Part shown: positions 30,885 to 42,971 of the stretch, piece by piece
Numbering within the stretch: position 1 is the first letter of the stretch
How the letters are laid out: each line of letters opens with the position of its first letter
NCBI GenBank assembly: GCA_030704615.1
Contig: CM060733.1
Span: forward strand, 42,348,001 to 42,412,000
Length of the DNA: 64,000 bases
Reading direction: 5' to 3'
Origin: Takakia lepidozioides
Taxonomy: Eukaryota > Streptophyta > Takakiopsida > Takakiales > Takakiaceae
Notes under the pieces: model-generated
What the model saw: the letters and a program-made list of their open reading frames with translations, nothing else
Database searches by the model: none
Told to the model about the DNA's origin: nothing
Translations under genes and position numbers: made by a program

Positions 30885-31487
30885 GCGCTTGGTAGTCAGA
30901 AAGTAGCCAGTGACATCCTAGTTGTGTACAGTTGACTGAAATAGGGAAAGGGGAATCTGTTACGAACATACAATACTGTAGTCAATGCTAGCATCCTGGT
31001 TAGTCTGATCCTAATAATAGTCAATTTTTCCACAGAAACTGCTCAACCTAAAGTGACTCTACCCAAAGTAGCTCTGAGAAACTTTGGTTTCACGCTCTCT
31101 CTTGCCATCTTTACTGCTGGTGATGCGACAAGAAAACCCAAAATCTCTTAGGTATATTGGGTGTCACCCATTGCAGCCAACCCAGCTATAAAGGGGGGTC
31201 ATGGGTAAATTGGCCACCTAATGTTGTGGTTACCTAGGGCCTTTTGAACCAATAGAACCGAAGGTCATCGGCTGGGAAGGATTGGGCACCCATGGCTGTT
31301 AGAATGCTTTGACACACATGCTCTTTTTTTCCTTGGTAAGGGACAAGAATGATTTCAGCCCATTTTGAAAGGTGTTGTGGTGACCAAACAGCCACTCCAA
31401 TTCACCAACAACAATGTAGTGTGGTTCAATTGCATTGTATGTGGCAAGGAGAGAGAACCCTGAATTGACCTGATGTTGTAATGTCAG

Positions 31488-32322
31488 GCGGCATTACATG
31501 GAATGGCGCAAGGATCAAGGATTTACAGAGAAGGAAATTGAGGAGTTGCCTATAGCAGAGTTCGCAGAGACTCTTGTCAAATTTTTCTGCATGGTGAAAA
31601 AACGCGGCGGTGACCTCTTCCCCTCAGACAGGTCATTGCAATCTCATGCTTCTTTCTCTCTTTCTTCTGAGCTTTGCGCAGACGTCATAAAGCACCATTT
31701 CATTTCATTTCATTTCTCTTCCGAACACTGTACCGACTAGCAGATGAGAGGGATGGTCACATGCGTGCTTCTAACAGGTCATTTCTGCTCATGGCTGTTG
31801 CTCTCTTGCAGCAAATGTAGTTTACAAATTCGATAGAAGGAGATAGACACATAAGTGGGTTTGGATCTCTGTTGGGGTGTAGAATGGGTGGATTGCTTGG
31901 TTGGGACTTCGTGACGAGAACAGAGGAACGCTGTGCGGCAGGGAACAGATTAGACACTGTTATGACTGGTTGGCCGTTTTGCTTCCGGTCTTACACTCAA
32001 AACGAAACCAATTCTCTGGTTGGCTGGTTGGATGTTTTGAGGGTTTGCACGAATCCTCAACTTCCATTACAAAACGTTGGCACTACAAGGTCAGCATGAT
32101 GGTCCAATTGTGGAACCCAACAAAGACATGCTGTTTGAAAAGGCCCGAATTGCGTGCATGGAGGCAATGAAGTATTCCATCCTCAATGGGGGCAATGTGA
32201 AGAAGTCAAAGCTGGTTTTGCATCCCCGAGAGTCGGAGGAAGTTTTCTTACAGCATCCAGATAACCAGATTTTGGACCCAGATGGGTTGGTACGGCGGCT
32301 GGTGTATTATGATAGGGAGTAA
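31488..32322 (+). pseudogene. Crypton-like/DUF3504 recombinase-relative fragment (two exons)
   Basis: Exon 31488-31631 (ATGTCAG| ... GACAG|GTCATT) encodes YMEWRKDQGFTEKEIEEL and FAETLVKFFCMVKKRGGDLF; a second frame ending at 32322 encodes DMLFEKARIACMEAMKYSIL and DPDGLVRRLVYYD. The pattern 'ELA-x-x-L-x-x-FF-x-x-V-x-x-x-G-x-x-x-P' then '(F)D-x-L-F-x-x-A' and a later 'L-x-x-x-V-x-Y' resembles the N-terminal part of eukaryotic Crypton-derived (DUF3504) proteins, which descend from tyrosine recombinases. The catalytic R-H-R-Y part is not visible. Identification is tentative. Confidence 0.35.
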
Positions 32323-32825
32323 AGGAAGAAGTTGGGAAGAGGAGAGGCACTTCCCGGAGAATGTGGATGAAAGCCGAAAAGGGGCGGCGGCGAGCAGTGA
32401 TGCTACTGGATGTGAGAAAAATGGAGACGGTTGCCTGGAGAATCATAGCAATGATTTGCAACAGTCCTCTGCAAACCATGACCCCCATACAGATGGTGAC
32501 AGTTTGATCAGCCCTGAAAGTGTGAGCAAGGAAAACACTAAGAGTTTGGGGGTCACACATTGGTGTTGGAGCTACCTGGTTTGGGATGGTTGAACTTGCT
32601 GGTTGCAGCATGGGATTCTGTATTGTAAGTCCTAGTACTCCATAAATACTTTGATAAATGTAGCCAAGCCCTTGGGAGTATCCAACTTTTGAAAAGTGGC
32701 GGTGAAGCTGTATATATTTTTAAAACTTTTGATCCAGACAAAATTGGTGTAGAGGACTCTCCCTGTATAAGAAAGGCTTTCTTTTAGCCTCCCGCATTTT
32801 ACCAAATAACTTCAGGTGTAGCCAA

Positions 32826-32861
32826 TAGATTGTACTCATAAGACGTTGTTTGCCGTAGCCT
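32826..32861 (-). mobile_element. 36-bp LINE 3'-end insertion with 11-bp target duplication
   Basis: The 36 bp are the exact reverse complement of the 3' end of the LINE at 52995-53030. They are flanked on both sides by GGTGTAGCCAA (32815-32825 and 32862-32872). This is a severely 5'-truncated insertion; it defines the LINE 3' terminus, which lacks a poly(A) tail. Confidence 0.75.
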
Positions 32862-32892
32862 GGTGTAGCCAACAGAGTCAGCCTCTACAGTT

Positions 32893-34280
32893 TCATGTAA
32901 TTTGTACAGGAGATAACCAAGCATCTTTCAATGCCTCCTCTGCAGTCCACTGCTTAGACTTAAGACTGCTAATAAACCTCTGAGCAGTACCGCAATGTGG
33001 GGATTGCAGAAGTACTCCCAGCTGATACAAATCTGACTGGGGAGTGTAGTGGCCATCCTCCAACATGTCCTCGCTCCAATCAGCAAAAGGCAGAAATCCT
33101 TCTGGCAACTTGAATGGAGATTCAGCTACCGTTTCAAGGTCTATGAGCATGAACCCCTCCGCTGAAACCTGCACAATATTGGGCAACCGGATATCCCTAT
33201 GGACGAGGTTTACCGCATGCAGGACAGACAAAGCCTTTAACACGTCCCGAGCCAACAGCTTCATCTCGTTCTCCGACCTCAACAACGGGGAGTAGCCCAG
33301 GGGACTGATCTCAATATTATAAGTACCTCTACGATCCATTTCAGGCTCTGAAATTACCTCCGGAAGAGAAGGGACCCCTCGTGCAACATTGTAGGCCTGC
33401 CGAATCAGTTCAAAAGTGGTCTTTTTCTCAATACAATACCTTGGGAAGTTCCTTATTGCCTTCCGAACACTGCTCGGCTGAAAGTATATCGTCCTATCCC
33501 CACATTCTTCTTCAGAAAACATTGCCCACCGGCCTGGCACTTCCGGGATTGACTCCACCATCTTCTTCATGATCTCATAGGCATTGCCAAGGCTGAGTAA
33601 CAAGAAGAGGCGGTCAGAAAGGTTCGAGACATTAAGACATGGCTTGATTCGAAATGCCCTCTTTCCATCCTTGTCGATATAAACCCATTGGAAGGCTGTG
33701 CCTGCTGCGATATAGCCGAGAATGAATTGAACCTCCCCATAAAACATCGGACTAAGTGGCATCATCTTTCTCAAAATATCCTCTTCAGCAGCAGGTAAGC
33801 CGGCCAGCTTGTCCTCACCAACCAGAAAAGTGCATCCACCGGCAATTCCAATCATGTCAGGCCTCAGCAGTTTTCCATTAGTTTTGGTGCTAGAAGTACC
33901 TGTCTTCCTTTCACTAGTATTGAACAAAAGCTGGGCATTCAAAGCAGGCACACAGAACCGGTCATACAAAGAGAATACCATCTTAAAACAAAGTCCCAAA
34001 AATATGGATACGTCCTGCCCTGATACTGGAGGGGCAACATTGGCAAGCAACAATGCTGATAGCGTCACAGGGAGCTCTGAATCATTTGCCTCCACGATGA
34101 AGTCCAATGCCTGAGAGGGCAACTTCTGTCGGAGTGTCAAGTAGGTAATTTTGGACACAGGAAGCTTTCCGTGATCCGTAGGAAACAATGCTGCTGTTAG
34201 CTCACAAGAGTTTTGTGGGAGCTTGATAGGCTGAGGCCGCAGCATAGAATGGATCCACACTCCAGAACTTTCAATCAATT
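32893..34280 (-). CDS. CRN-family C-terminal exon, gene D: nuclease-like domain plus protein kinase-like domain
   Basis: One uninterrupted frame of ~460 codons from acceptor TCCACCAG| (34281) to the stop at 32893. The first half ends in LRPDMIGIAG then FLVGEDKL: a 'PD ... ExK' spacing like a PD-(D/E)XK endonuclease core. The second half has a kinase C-lobe: LSVLHAVNLVHRDIRLPNIV (HRD loop with Asn five residues on), MLIDLETVAES (DLE in place of DFG) and SDLYQLGVLL. The nuclease-like/kinase pairing is known from Crinkler-family proteins. The first exon of the gene is probably 37947-38193. In contrast to its neighbours this exon is intact, so it may be functional. Confidence 0.7.
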
Positions 34281-35715
34281 CTGGTGGACACAAATAACAA
34301 TTCAGTTAAGCATAGCAAGGCAGACCAGAACAGAGAAACAAGAAGCAAGGAAATGCACAATGGTGGTAATTATCATACTAATGAAGTAATTAATTAACAT
34401 ATAAGACACATATAAGATTCGTGATGGTTCATCTGAAATAACAACCAAAGGAGCCTCCTCATCATCAAACTTTATAACATAAATAAAGACAAGCTCAGAC
34501 TGCCCTAGGCAACACGATCTCACACTCTAACCATCATCCCATGTTGTTGAGTTGCATCTATCATGTAGTGCACATCCAGAATTCCACATATAAATAACAA
34601 ACAACCATGTCTTTCAAAGGACCCTCCTCATATTTTACTTGTTAACATGGATCTATCAAATGAATAAACTGCGTGTATCAACCGTACACAGGATCACACA
34701 CGGGATTGGGAGAAGCTGTTGAAACCCTGAGTGCACAACGCAGCCAAGAAACCATAAAAATTGCAATTGTCTTGCAAGAATTCAAATGTGCCTGCCCACA
34801 ATCAGAATTGCATACCTTCATGAGTATGTGGGCTCGTAGAACAACAAGTCATAATCAAGCAAAGATTCTGAAGTCAAGGTGCCAAGAATCTACATAACCT
34901 GGGCCCACGGTAAGGTGTGGCTGACATGCAGTAATGAACTATAGTGCTGCGGTGCACACTTGCAACGGCAATAGAATTATTGATTTGCATTGTCATCGGG
35001 TGTCTAGAGGGCAAGTATGAAAATAAAGTAACCCCACCTTCAAAGGGAGATCGTTAACCGCACGTCACTACCCTAACACTAGTCATAGCTAAGAAACAAA
35101 CTAATCATGAAGAATTGTCCCTTTTCAAATTTATGGAGTGAAGGCAAGTGGAGCTTCTGCCTGCCTTCACAAAGTTTGCAAAGCTTTCAATAACCTTGAA
35201 ACGATCTGGTGACAACAAACCCTAAGTACTTAAACCTCACTATCAGCAAACTCAGGCCGCAGAGCCCTAAGAAACTCAGACCCTACAGGAAAACCTAAAT
35301 TATCCCGATGACAAAACCCCGATGACAGGGAGAAGGGTTTACCACTGCCTTTACTTGTGTCTGTTGTTGAAGGAGCATCAACCTGCTTAAAGGTATCTAA
35401 GCTACGCATTGAACGAATCATTGAACAAATCAGCAACTGCAGCGGGTTCAACAATCAACTGCCCAATTGTCTTGCAAGAATTCAAATGTGCCTGCCCATC
35501 ATCAGAATTGCAGACATAAAAACAAACGGGCTCAGACTGCCCTAGGCAACCCATCGACATTCACCAGACTCTCTCCATGACACACTATCTGACACCCTGG
35601 TTTCCATAACCAACAATCCCACATAAAGTAGGCTGCGAAGACAGACACAACACCGTTCAACCAAGAAGCAAGAGACGTAACAAAAATCAGATGAAGATTT
35701 GAAACCCTAACCCGA

Positions 35716-35812
35716 GTCATGGAAGGAAACTAATTATCTGTGGTAGAGGAGTAAATTGGTGGACCCATGAGATCAAGCTCAAGATTGCTGAGAGGCAGGC
35801 GCTCTATTATCA
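35716..35812 (+). mobile_element. Short LINE relic
   Basis: About 95 bp matching 28650-28745 and 36340-36435 (encodes IKLKIAERQAL-like sequence). Embedded in the CRN intron repeat. Confidence 0.6.
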
Positions 35813-36234
35813 TTTCCTCTTCAAAAGGAGCAAATGATCTGGTGACGACAAACTCTCGGTACTTGAACCTCACGATCAGTAAACTCAGGCCGCAGAGCCC
35901 CAAGAAACTCGGACCACCACAAGGATCAGGTGCTTGTAAAAACAAAACAAGATTTCAACATAGTGGAACATGCACTGAAATGACAAAATAAAATGTGCAA
36001 GGTGCTGGATTGGACATCAACATGCGACAGTTGCATCACGTGATGCACTAGCTGACACCCTGATGGGTGAACGCAGCGAAGAAACTTACACGACACCTAG
36101 TTGCCAAGAGCGCGCAACCCTGAGTGCACATCCAGAATTCCACATCTAAATAACAAACAACTGTGTCTGCCAAGGACCCACCCAGGAACAAGAATTGTTA
36201 ACACTTTCTAGTCCACTTTTTACCCTCCACACTT

Positions 36235-36720
36235 TACAGTCACTTCAAGATCTCTCCTCTTGCCCATGGTGATACAAGGGAGGGAGGTAGAAGGTGCTGT
36301 AGATTCTTGGGAGAGCTTTGCCACTTCTGCTGCTGATAGAGTCATGGAAGGAAACTAATTATCTGTGGTAGAGCAGTAAATTGGTGGACCCATGAGATCA
36401 AGCTCAAGATTGCTGAGAGGCAGGCGCTCTAAAAGGACTGCTGTAGTATCAAAGATGAAAAAACGCTCTGGTCTAGATACTACCAACTGCGTAAAGAGGT
36501 CAATCAGCTTGTAAGGGATCAGAAGAGGCTTTACTGGGAGAAGTTGTACAGTGACATAAACTTAACCCACCATGGTCATATTGACAAAAGATTCTGGTTG
36601 GACTTACAACCAATCATCATAACACCAACAATTGCACAACCAATACATGTACCCTACCTGGATCTTGGCAAGAACCACAACAGTGATAGACAATGTACTG
36701 GGAAAACATAACACACCAAA
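36235..36720 (+). mobile_element. LINE relic
   Basis: Same family segment as 28400-29010 (YYQLRKEVNQLVRDQ, INLTHHGHIDKRFW). Stops throughout. Located in gene D intron 1. Confidence 0.8.
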
Positions 36721-37946
36721 GAGAAAGAAGACAAGAATGCAGAACACTTTAAACCTGCCCTCATCTGCCGCAATCTGATCGACCTTAAGAAAATAAGTGT
36801 CCTTTAAGTCTGGAAAACTTGGACATTCAATGAGCTAGCAAAACACATTTCAGCACAAAACCCTAACAGCTCCGGAGAATCTCACCTACACGGTCCTAAA
36901 GCATACCTGCATGAGTATGTGGGCTTGTAGAACAACAGGTCATAATCAAGCAAAGATTCTGAATTCAAGGTGCCAAGAATCTACATAACCTGGGCCCACG
37001 GTACGGTGTGGCTAACATGCAGTAATGAACTTTAGTGCTGCGGTGCACACTTGCGCAAGAGACCGATAGCGAACAAGTACAGCGAGGGTAAGATGAAAAG
37101 GACTTTGAAAAGAGAGTTAAAGAGAGCTTGAAATGGCTGGGAGGGAAGCGAATGGAAGCTGCGGGTGCGCCAATCCAATCTTGAATCTGAGCAGATTCCA
37201 TCCTACGGAATAAATAAATTATTTGCAAACCTTAAGCACCTGACCTTGTGTTCATTGACTGCTTAATCTACTCGAACTCAAGACAGGAAAGCAAAGAAAA
37301 GCAACAAAAGCAGGAAGAAAAGAAAACCCCTGCTACCTGCTGTAGGTGCTACAAAAGAAGTATCCCCACAACAGACGTATGTGACCAACCAAGAATATTC
37401 GAGGTGTGCTGAGGTGCTCAACCCTTACAGTAGCCATAGTCGATGACATTTTGTACAACTTCATGCAGTCCAGTCAGACTCTCAAGAGACCAAATGGCAC
37501 TCCCTATAGAACAAAACTAATCTGCAAACCCTCAGCACTTAGGAATGGTTTGACACAGTATTCTGAAAGATCGTTGATTCACAAACTCAGAGCTAACAAA
37601 AACGAGTCCAGCCAAAGGCTCAATGACGAAACAGATAAACTGCAAAACCTTAAGCACTTGATCTTCTCTTCATTGACTGCTTGCACTAAAAGAGCCTCCC
37701 CATCATCAGACTTGCAGACATAAAAACAGACGGGCTTATACTGCCCTAGGCAACCCATCAACGTTCACCAGACTCTCTCATAACTTCTCATTAGTAAAGT
37801 ATTAGCTCATATTCCACACATGGGGCAAACCAAAGCATCAGACACAACAAAAGGAAACCAAATGAATAACTATCCCAGCAACAATGGACATCATTAAGGT
37901 AAATTTTCAGCCCACGTAAAAAGATACTAAATTCAGCTTGCAATAC

Positions 37947-38193
37947 CTGGCAATACTTGGGTTGGCTTCCGCTTTTTGGACAGAATTGCTTTCTTGAATC
38001 CTCTTCTGTCCCCCCTGGCAGAGTCTGGAAACTCTTCATCCATAATCTCATCGAGCTCCTGCTCTGACATCTCTAGCAATGTAGCTACAGTATACATGCT
38101 GGAGGCAAGTTTTGTACCAAAAGCTCCAACAGTCTCTTCTTCCAAAAAATTCTGAAGCAACGCCTCAATACTACCATAAGGTGTATCCGCCAT
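37947..38193 (-). CDS. First exon of CRN-like gene D (SAM-like domain)
   Basis: ATG at 38193 starts MADTPYGSIEALLQNFLEEE and the exon ends KKRKPTQVLP at donor GCCAG|GTATTG (37947/37946). It aligns loosely with the SAM-like exons of genes B and C ('EALLQ-x-F ... ASSMYTVATLLEMSEQEL ... GFKKAI'). A basic KKRKP stretch could act in nuclear targeting. The ~3.7-kb intron that follows contains the same repeat as in A, B and C and leads to the 34280-32893 exon. Confidence 0.5.
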
Positions 38194-40111
38194 ATCTGGA
38201 GCTGTATCTTGCAGGCTGACCACCCTTGATAGTATTTTATTAAGATACACGATGGGAGAACCTGAATAGACAGCCAGCAATATTAACAACTTTTTCCCCA
38301 TGTCATCTGCCACACAAAAAGTACTCTACCATAACTACCCCAGGGCCAGAGGGACCATGAGCTCCCAAGGCACAGTTGGTACTAGCCCTAGCTGAACGAA
38401 GGCAGTATCAAGATCCAAAAACTCATCGAAAACAACTAGGAGACCTTCCTCCTTTCAAGAACCAAATAAATTAGTTTCAAACACATCAACAAGGTCGAAG
38501 CACTTACTTGTAAGTAGAGGTTTAGCCTTACTGCAACTCCTGACGCTCAATTCATCCGCCAATCCGCTCCTGTCTCAATCGAAACGCTCTGCACTAGTGT
38601 TCCTGCACCAGGTGCTGCACATTAATATTCTCTCATTCACATCAGATTAACAGAGTTGCAATGTCCTCTCAATGTCTCCATCGTTCCAAAACTTCGCCAC
38701 TCTTATATGGGTGCGCATGCAAGGTTGGAGCTATCTTGATATGGAGCGAAAAATCCTTCACAGCCAATGCAGATCATACTGCTCGTTCATTGCAAATGAA
38801 ATTAGCTAGCTAATGAGAAGCAACGGTCTGTGAAAAGATAAATTAACCTACTCTAGCTTCATTGTTCTCTGAATAAGGTAGTCAAGACTATGCGGATTAT
38901 CTATCTCATAGAAAACGGAAGAGAGGAAGATTTTTCTCTGGTACCGGAGTCCGCAAAACTCCTTCAAATGTCGAAAGTCTCTGCTACAGTCTCGATTGAG
39001 CGGGCTCACGAAATACGTTGAGGTGAAGTAATTCGTTGTGCAGATCAATACTATCAATCGGAGTAATGGACTGACAAACCTGGCTCAGGTCCAGAAAGAA
39101 GCTAATATCAAGCCACAGCAAGAGCGGTCTATCAGTACAGGCTAGCCGAGATTTTGACAACATTTCATCTCCTCCAAACAGGCTCAGAATTGTGTAAGCA
39201 ATTAGAGTGCAAGCAACAGAGGTACACAAGCTCAAAGATTACGAGACACAGTAGAGCGAGAGAGAGAAAGCGAGACAGATAGAGCGAGAAAACAATGAAA
39301 AATGAAGAGCACTGGGGAGATTGTGATGCGCCCCCCAAAACCTAAATTAAAACAGCATGTCATGATCGTCCGATCTTACCCTAATCCAATCAGAATTTTA
39401 CATCGAAACTTCATCCAAATATCATTCATCTGTTGACGTTTCCGTTCACGAGTTTCCGTCCAAAAGTTTCAGTCTATCCCTCGCTTTTTCGTTCAGTTTG
39501 ACATTTGACTCATAACGGATGCCATTCAACATTGTGCATGTATATGGTTTACACTAGACATGGAGTTGAATGCGCGCGTGCGAGACCGTGGGCGAAACTT
39601 GAAGATGTTGTGTTAAGAATCGTAAAATAGCAGCAACTCACAGCAGCGTAGAAGCCTGCTGGCGGTGCACTGAGAAACATGTCAAACATACAAAATTTGA
39701 AAGCAAACGAGCATTACGCAGGCAGGTGGGATAACATCCTTGAGACGGGAACGATGGCCCCTGCAAGAAAGTGAGTGGCGAGTAGTCGTAGAGGGCAGAA
39801 ACCTAGAAATCGTCTTTAAAATGACTGAATGGTAGCTTGACAGTTGCGCAAGAAAGAGGTGAATCCTGTGAGGAGGGGAAGGAGAGGTAAAGCAACGAGA
39901 GAGCAGCTTGGAGATGCGCAAAGCTACCAGCCGTGCTATGGCGGCGATTGTAGTTAAGATCGTAACTATAGAGGAGTTGCCAATGTAGGTGGTAATAATA
40001 GTGTAAAAAATGAGGAGCGGAACCCTATGGAATTAGCCATGGTAAAGGATTTTAGGAGAATCTGGCGGCGGGAGGGCGGATCTCCGCCCCCCTTTGGGAT
40101 CAGGTGCAATG
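38194..40111. other. Upstream region of gene D, nothing recognised
   Basis: Only short frames without recognisable domains. A GA-rich stretch (GAGAGAGAAAGCGAGACAG) lies near 39255. It should include gene D's promoter, which I cannot locate. Confidence 0.4.
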
Positions 40112-41610
40112 TCGACCAATTTTGAAATAAATCAATTTTAATGAATTTTAATTCAATAATTAGACTTGAAATGTTTGTTATCGTTGGTTTCGGCCACACA
40201 ATGATTTTGTTTCTGGGGCAATTTTGTTCTTTGCATTGAGCCCTGACACCTGTGCGTCTGTGCCAGAATTCGAACCAAACAAAAATGAAAAAAAAAACAA
40301 AAAAAAACAAAATGTTCGCTTTGCTCACTATTCTAGAACTTTCTATGAAGAGTGATGGAAGTTGAAGACAAATTCATTTTGGAGGGCAAACGGGTGGCGA
40401 AATTGCGGTTCCTCATCCAAATGACTTTTGATCGCTCCAAAATTTTGCATGCACGTTGCATATGATCTCCCTGCACCAGTGCTTTGAGAATAAGGGCATC
40501 GCGAGCGGGCGAAATGCGGCCCAACATGCCCCGCAGTCCCTGGGGATGGAAAATAATGCATTCGAAGGGGAAACGGATGATTGCCCGTGCGAATGATTTT
40601 GTTTGCTTTCAAACTTTGCCAGTGTATTTGGTGTCCCGTCTCGCATGTCTCAAAGGACCACGACAACAATCCAAATTCGTTCGATGGCCCAACGGACGGT
40701 TGCCCGTCCACATCTCCCTCGGCATCTTCAGTATACCGTATCACAAGTCCCTAAGGAATATCAATTTGTTCGATGGGCCAACGGCGCGTTCAAAGCTCAT
40801 CCAGATTTGTTCATTGTGAAAAAAAAAACCTTTCATGGGTGAACGGCCGGTGCACCCATTCAACGGATGTGGTTCACGCACAACTTTGGCCCGCATGTGC
40901 TTCAATACGTGTCCAACACATGCCCTCATATACAAGAGGAAAACAAACTATTAGGCCCCCCAAAGATGTAGTCCCCCTTCGACCAATTTTGAGACCAATT
41001 TTGAAATAAATCGATTCTAATGAATTTTAATTCAATAATTGGTCTTGGAATGTCTGTGATCGCCAGTTTCGGCCATGCAATGATATTGTTTATAGGTCAA
41101 TTTTGTTCTCTGCATTCAACCTTCACATCTGTGTGTCCGTGCCAAAATTCGGACAAAAAATAAATAAATAATAAAAAAAATCGCTTCGCTCACTATTCTA
41201 GAACTCTCTATGAAGAGTGATGGAAGTTGAAGACAAATACACTTAGGAAGGCAAACGGGTGGCGAAAATCATTGTTCTGCATCGAAATGACTTTTGATCG
41301 TCTCAAAATTTTGCATGCACATTGCATATGGTCTCCCTGCGTCAGTGCTTTGAGAATCAGACCGAAAAGAAATCGCAAACGGACGAAACACGGCCCAACA
41401 AACCCCGCAGTCCCAGGGAATGGAAAACAATGCATTTGATGGAGAAATGGATGGTTGCATGTGCGAATGAATTTTGTTTGCTCTCAAACTTTGGCAGTGT
41501 GTTTGGTGCCCCGTCTCGCACATCCCGGACGACCACGCCATCAATCCAAATTTGTTCCTTGGCCCAACGGACGGTTGCCCGTCCACATGACTTTTGTTTG
41601 CTCTCAATCA
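40112..41610 (+). repeat. ~870-bp tandem duplication (second unit truncated)
   Basis: The segment starting GACCAATTTTGAAATAAATC at 40114 recurs at 40993. Matching points: TATTCTAGAAC 40329/41194, CAGTGCTTTGAGAAT 40478/41343 and CCCAACGGACGGTTGCCCGT 40686/41563. Units have diverged by point changes and indels. No coding family recognised. Confidence 0.8.
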
Positions 41611-41897
41611 AGCAATGTTGTTGCAATAAGGCGATGCGATCATCGGGGAGGATCGTTCTTTGGCCTTGAAGTGGGCCAATAAGAGCAGCTTGAGAGGCTC
41701 TACCCTTGGCCGGGACTTGAAGAAAGTTGGCCAAACTAGCTAGTCGAGAGTAGAGTCAAGTGGGGGTTTGGTTCTTTGCCATAGGACGCCATGGTACGGA
41801 AACAAACTAATTGATGTGGGATGCCACAACTTGGATGTTAGTTTCTACAAAATGGACAAGTCGATGAGGACATTGACTCCATGTTGGTATGGGTGTG

Positions 41898-42208
41898 TGT
41901 CTCGGCACTTTGCCTTGAGGGCAGGGGGTCGGGACACAAGAGGGGTTGCCCCTGTGGTAGGGGCAGTGACAACAATTAGAACGGGGGCTGAAGCACCCTG
42001 GAGTGCCCAAGGCACTCGAGGAGGCGGAGGCGTTCACTAGGTGGAGCCCCGCACACCGGGTTGCGGTGGGGGTGGGTCCAGGAGGGGTGGTGGTAGCTCA
42101 ATGGGCCTTAGTGGGGGTGGCATAGGACTCACCATGGGGCGGAGACCTTATAGTGGGAGTCGTGGGGAGTCTTGGGACTCATCACGGTCCAATGGGACCG
42201 TGGTGGGT
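41898..42208 (+). repeat. Dispersed GC-rich repeat (second copy)
   Basis: Homologous to 11561-11880 (shared GTGGAGCCCCGCACACCGGG and GGAGTCTTGGGACTCATCAC). Diverges abruptly after GGACCGTGGTGGGTG. Confidence 0.8.
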
Positions 42209-42871
42209 GCACTACTACAAATTAACGTTTTTATGACTACATGTGATATAAACTTTGGTAACCATGACTATACATGTGACTACTATGTGATCAAATCCAT
42301 GGTTGGGCATATTTTAATATTTTTAATCTAATGGAGTCATATGTTTAGGGTTTATTAGGGTTTACAAAAGAGTGGAAACAAATACATGTAGCAGTGCAAC
42401 AGAGTTCGAACCGCGAATGCACCGGGTGCATTTAATAGCAAAGTGCAAACAAGTTTTTAGGGGGGGCCAATTATGGACACCTTAGAAAACTTGTAGAAAT
42501 ATCTAGCCTGTGAATCAAAACTAAAAGAATCGATCCTGAGACACAGAATACTAGAATAGAACAGAGTGGGAGTGATGTTGCAACGTTCTAAAGTGCAAAT
42601 GCAAAGATATGCAAGAGGCAAGTGTGTGTGATGAAACTAATTCACTGTAAGGACAGGAGAATAGTAACCTATCTCTACGTAAGAGAATAGACACACTAAA
42701 GAACAGTCTTAGAAGGAGATCTAACATGCAACACTCGAAAATGAGTTTAAAACATGCACTACAATAGACACAAAGCAAATGAATGCAATGAACTATGCAG
42801 AAGATCAAATCTAAAACTCAAGAACAACAACAACGCCAATGAGACAAAGAGACAAGAACACAAGAAGCGAA

Positions 42872-42929
42872 TCTCTATAATCCCCAAACTAGTTTCGCTC
42901 AGCACGTGAGCTCATCAATGGGAAAGAGA
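42872..42929 (-). ncRNA. Hammerhead ribozyme-like motif (core mutated)
   Basis: Minus strand: stem I UCUCU/AGAGA and UCCCA/UGGGGA with an internal loop, core UUGAUGA (canonical CUGAUGA with C3 changed to U), stem II GCUCA-CGUGC-UGAGC, GAAA, a minimal stem III C-UA-G, and GUU at the cleavage position. Loss of C3 should abolish cleavage. Confidence 0.65.
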
Positions 42930-42963
42930 AGGAAAAGAGATACAATGTGCACCCCTCACCCAG

Positions 42964-42971
42964 CTTATATA
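42964..42971 (-). promoter_or_regulatory. TATA box of the solo pseudo-LTR
   Basis: TATATAAG on minus, 34 nt upstream of the ribozyme's 5' edge, as in the other copies. Confidence 0.5.

Larger units (their letters stand above)
34540..37790 (+). repeat. Mosaic of CRN intron repeats in intron 1 of gene D
   Basis: Pieces identical or nearly so to the 1-1911 and 4621-5494 copies occur at about 34540-34870, 35185-35300, 35397-35716, 35800-35935, 36120-36180 and 37560-37785, separated by other sequence and LINE relics. The order is scrambled relative to the other introns. Confidence 0.75.
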
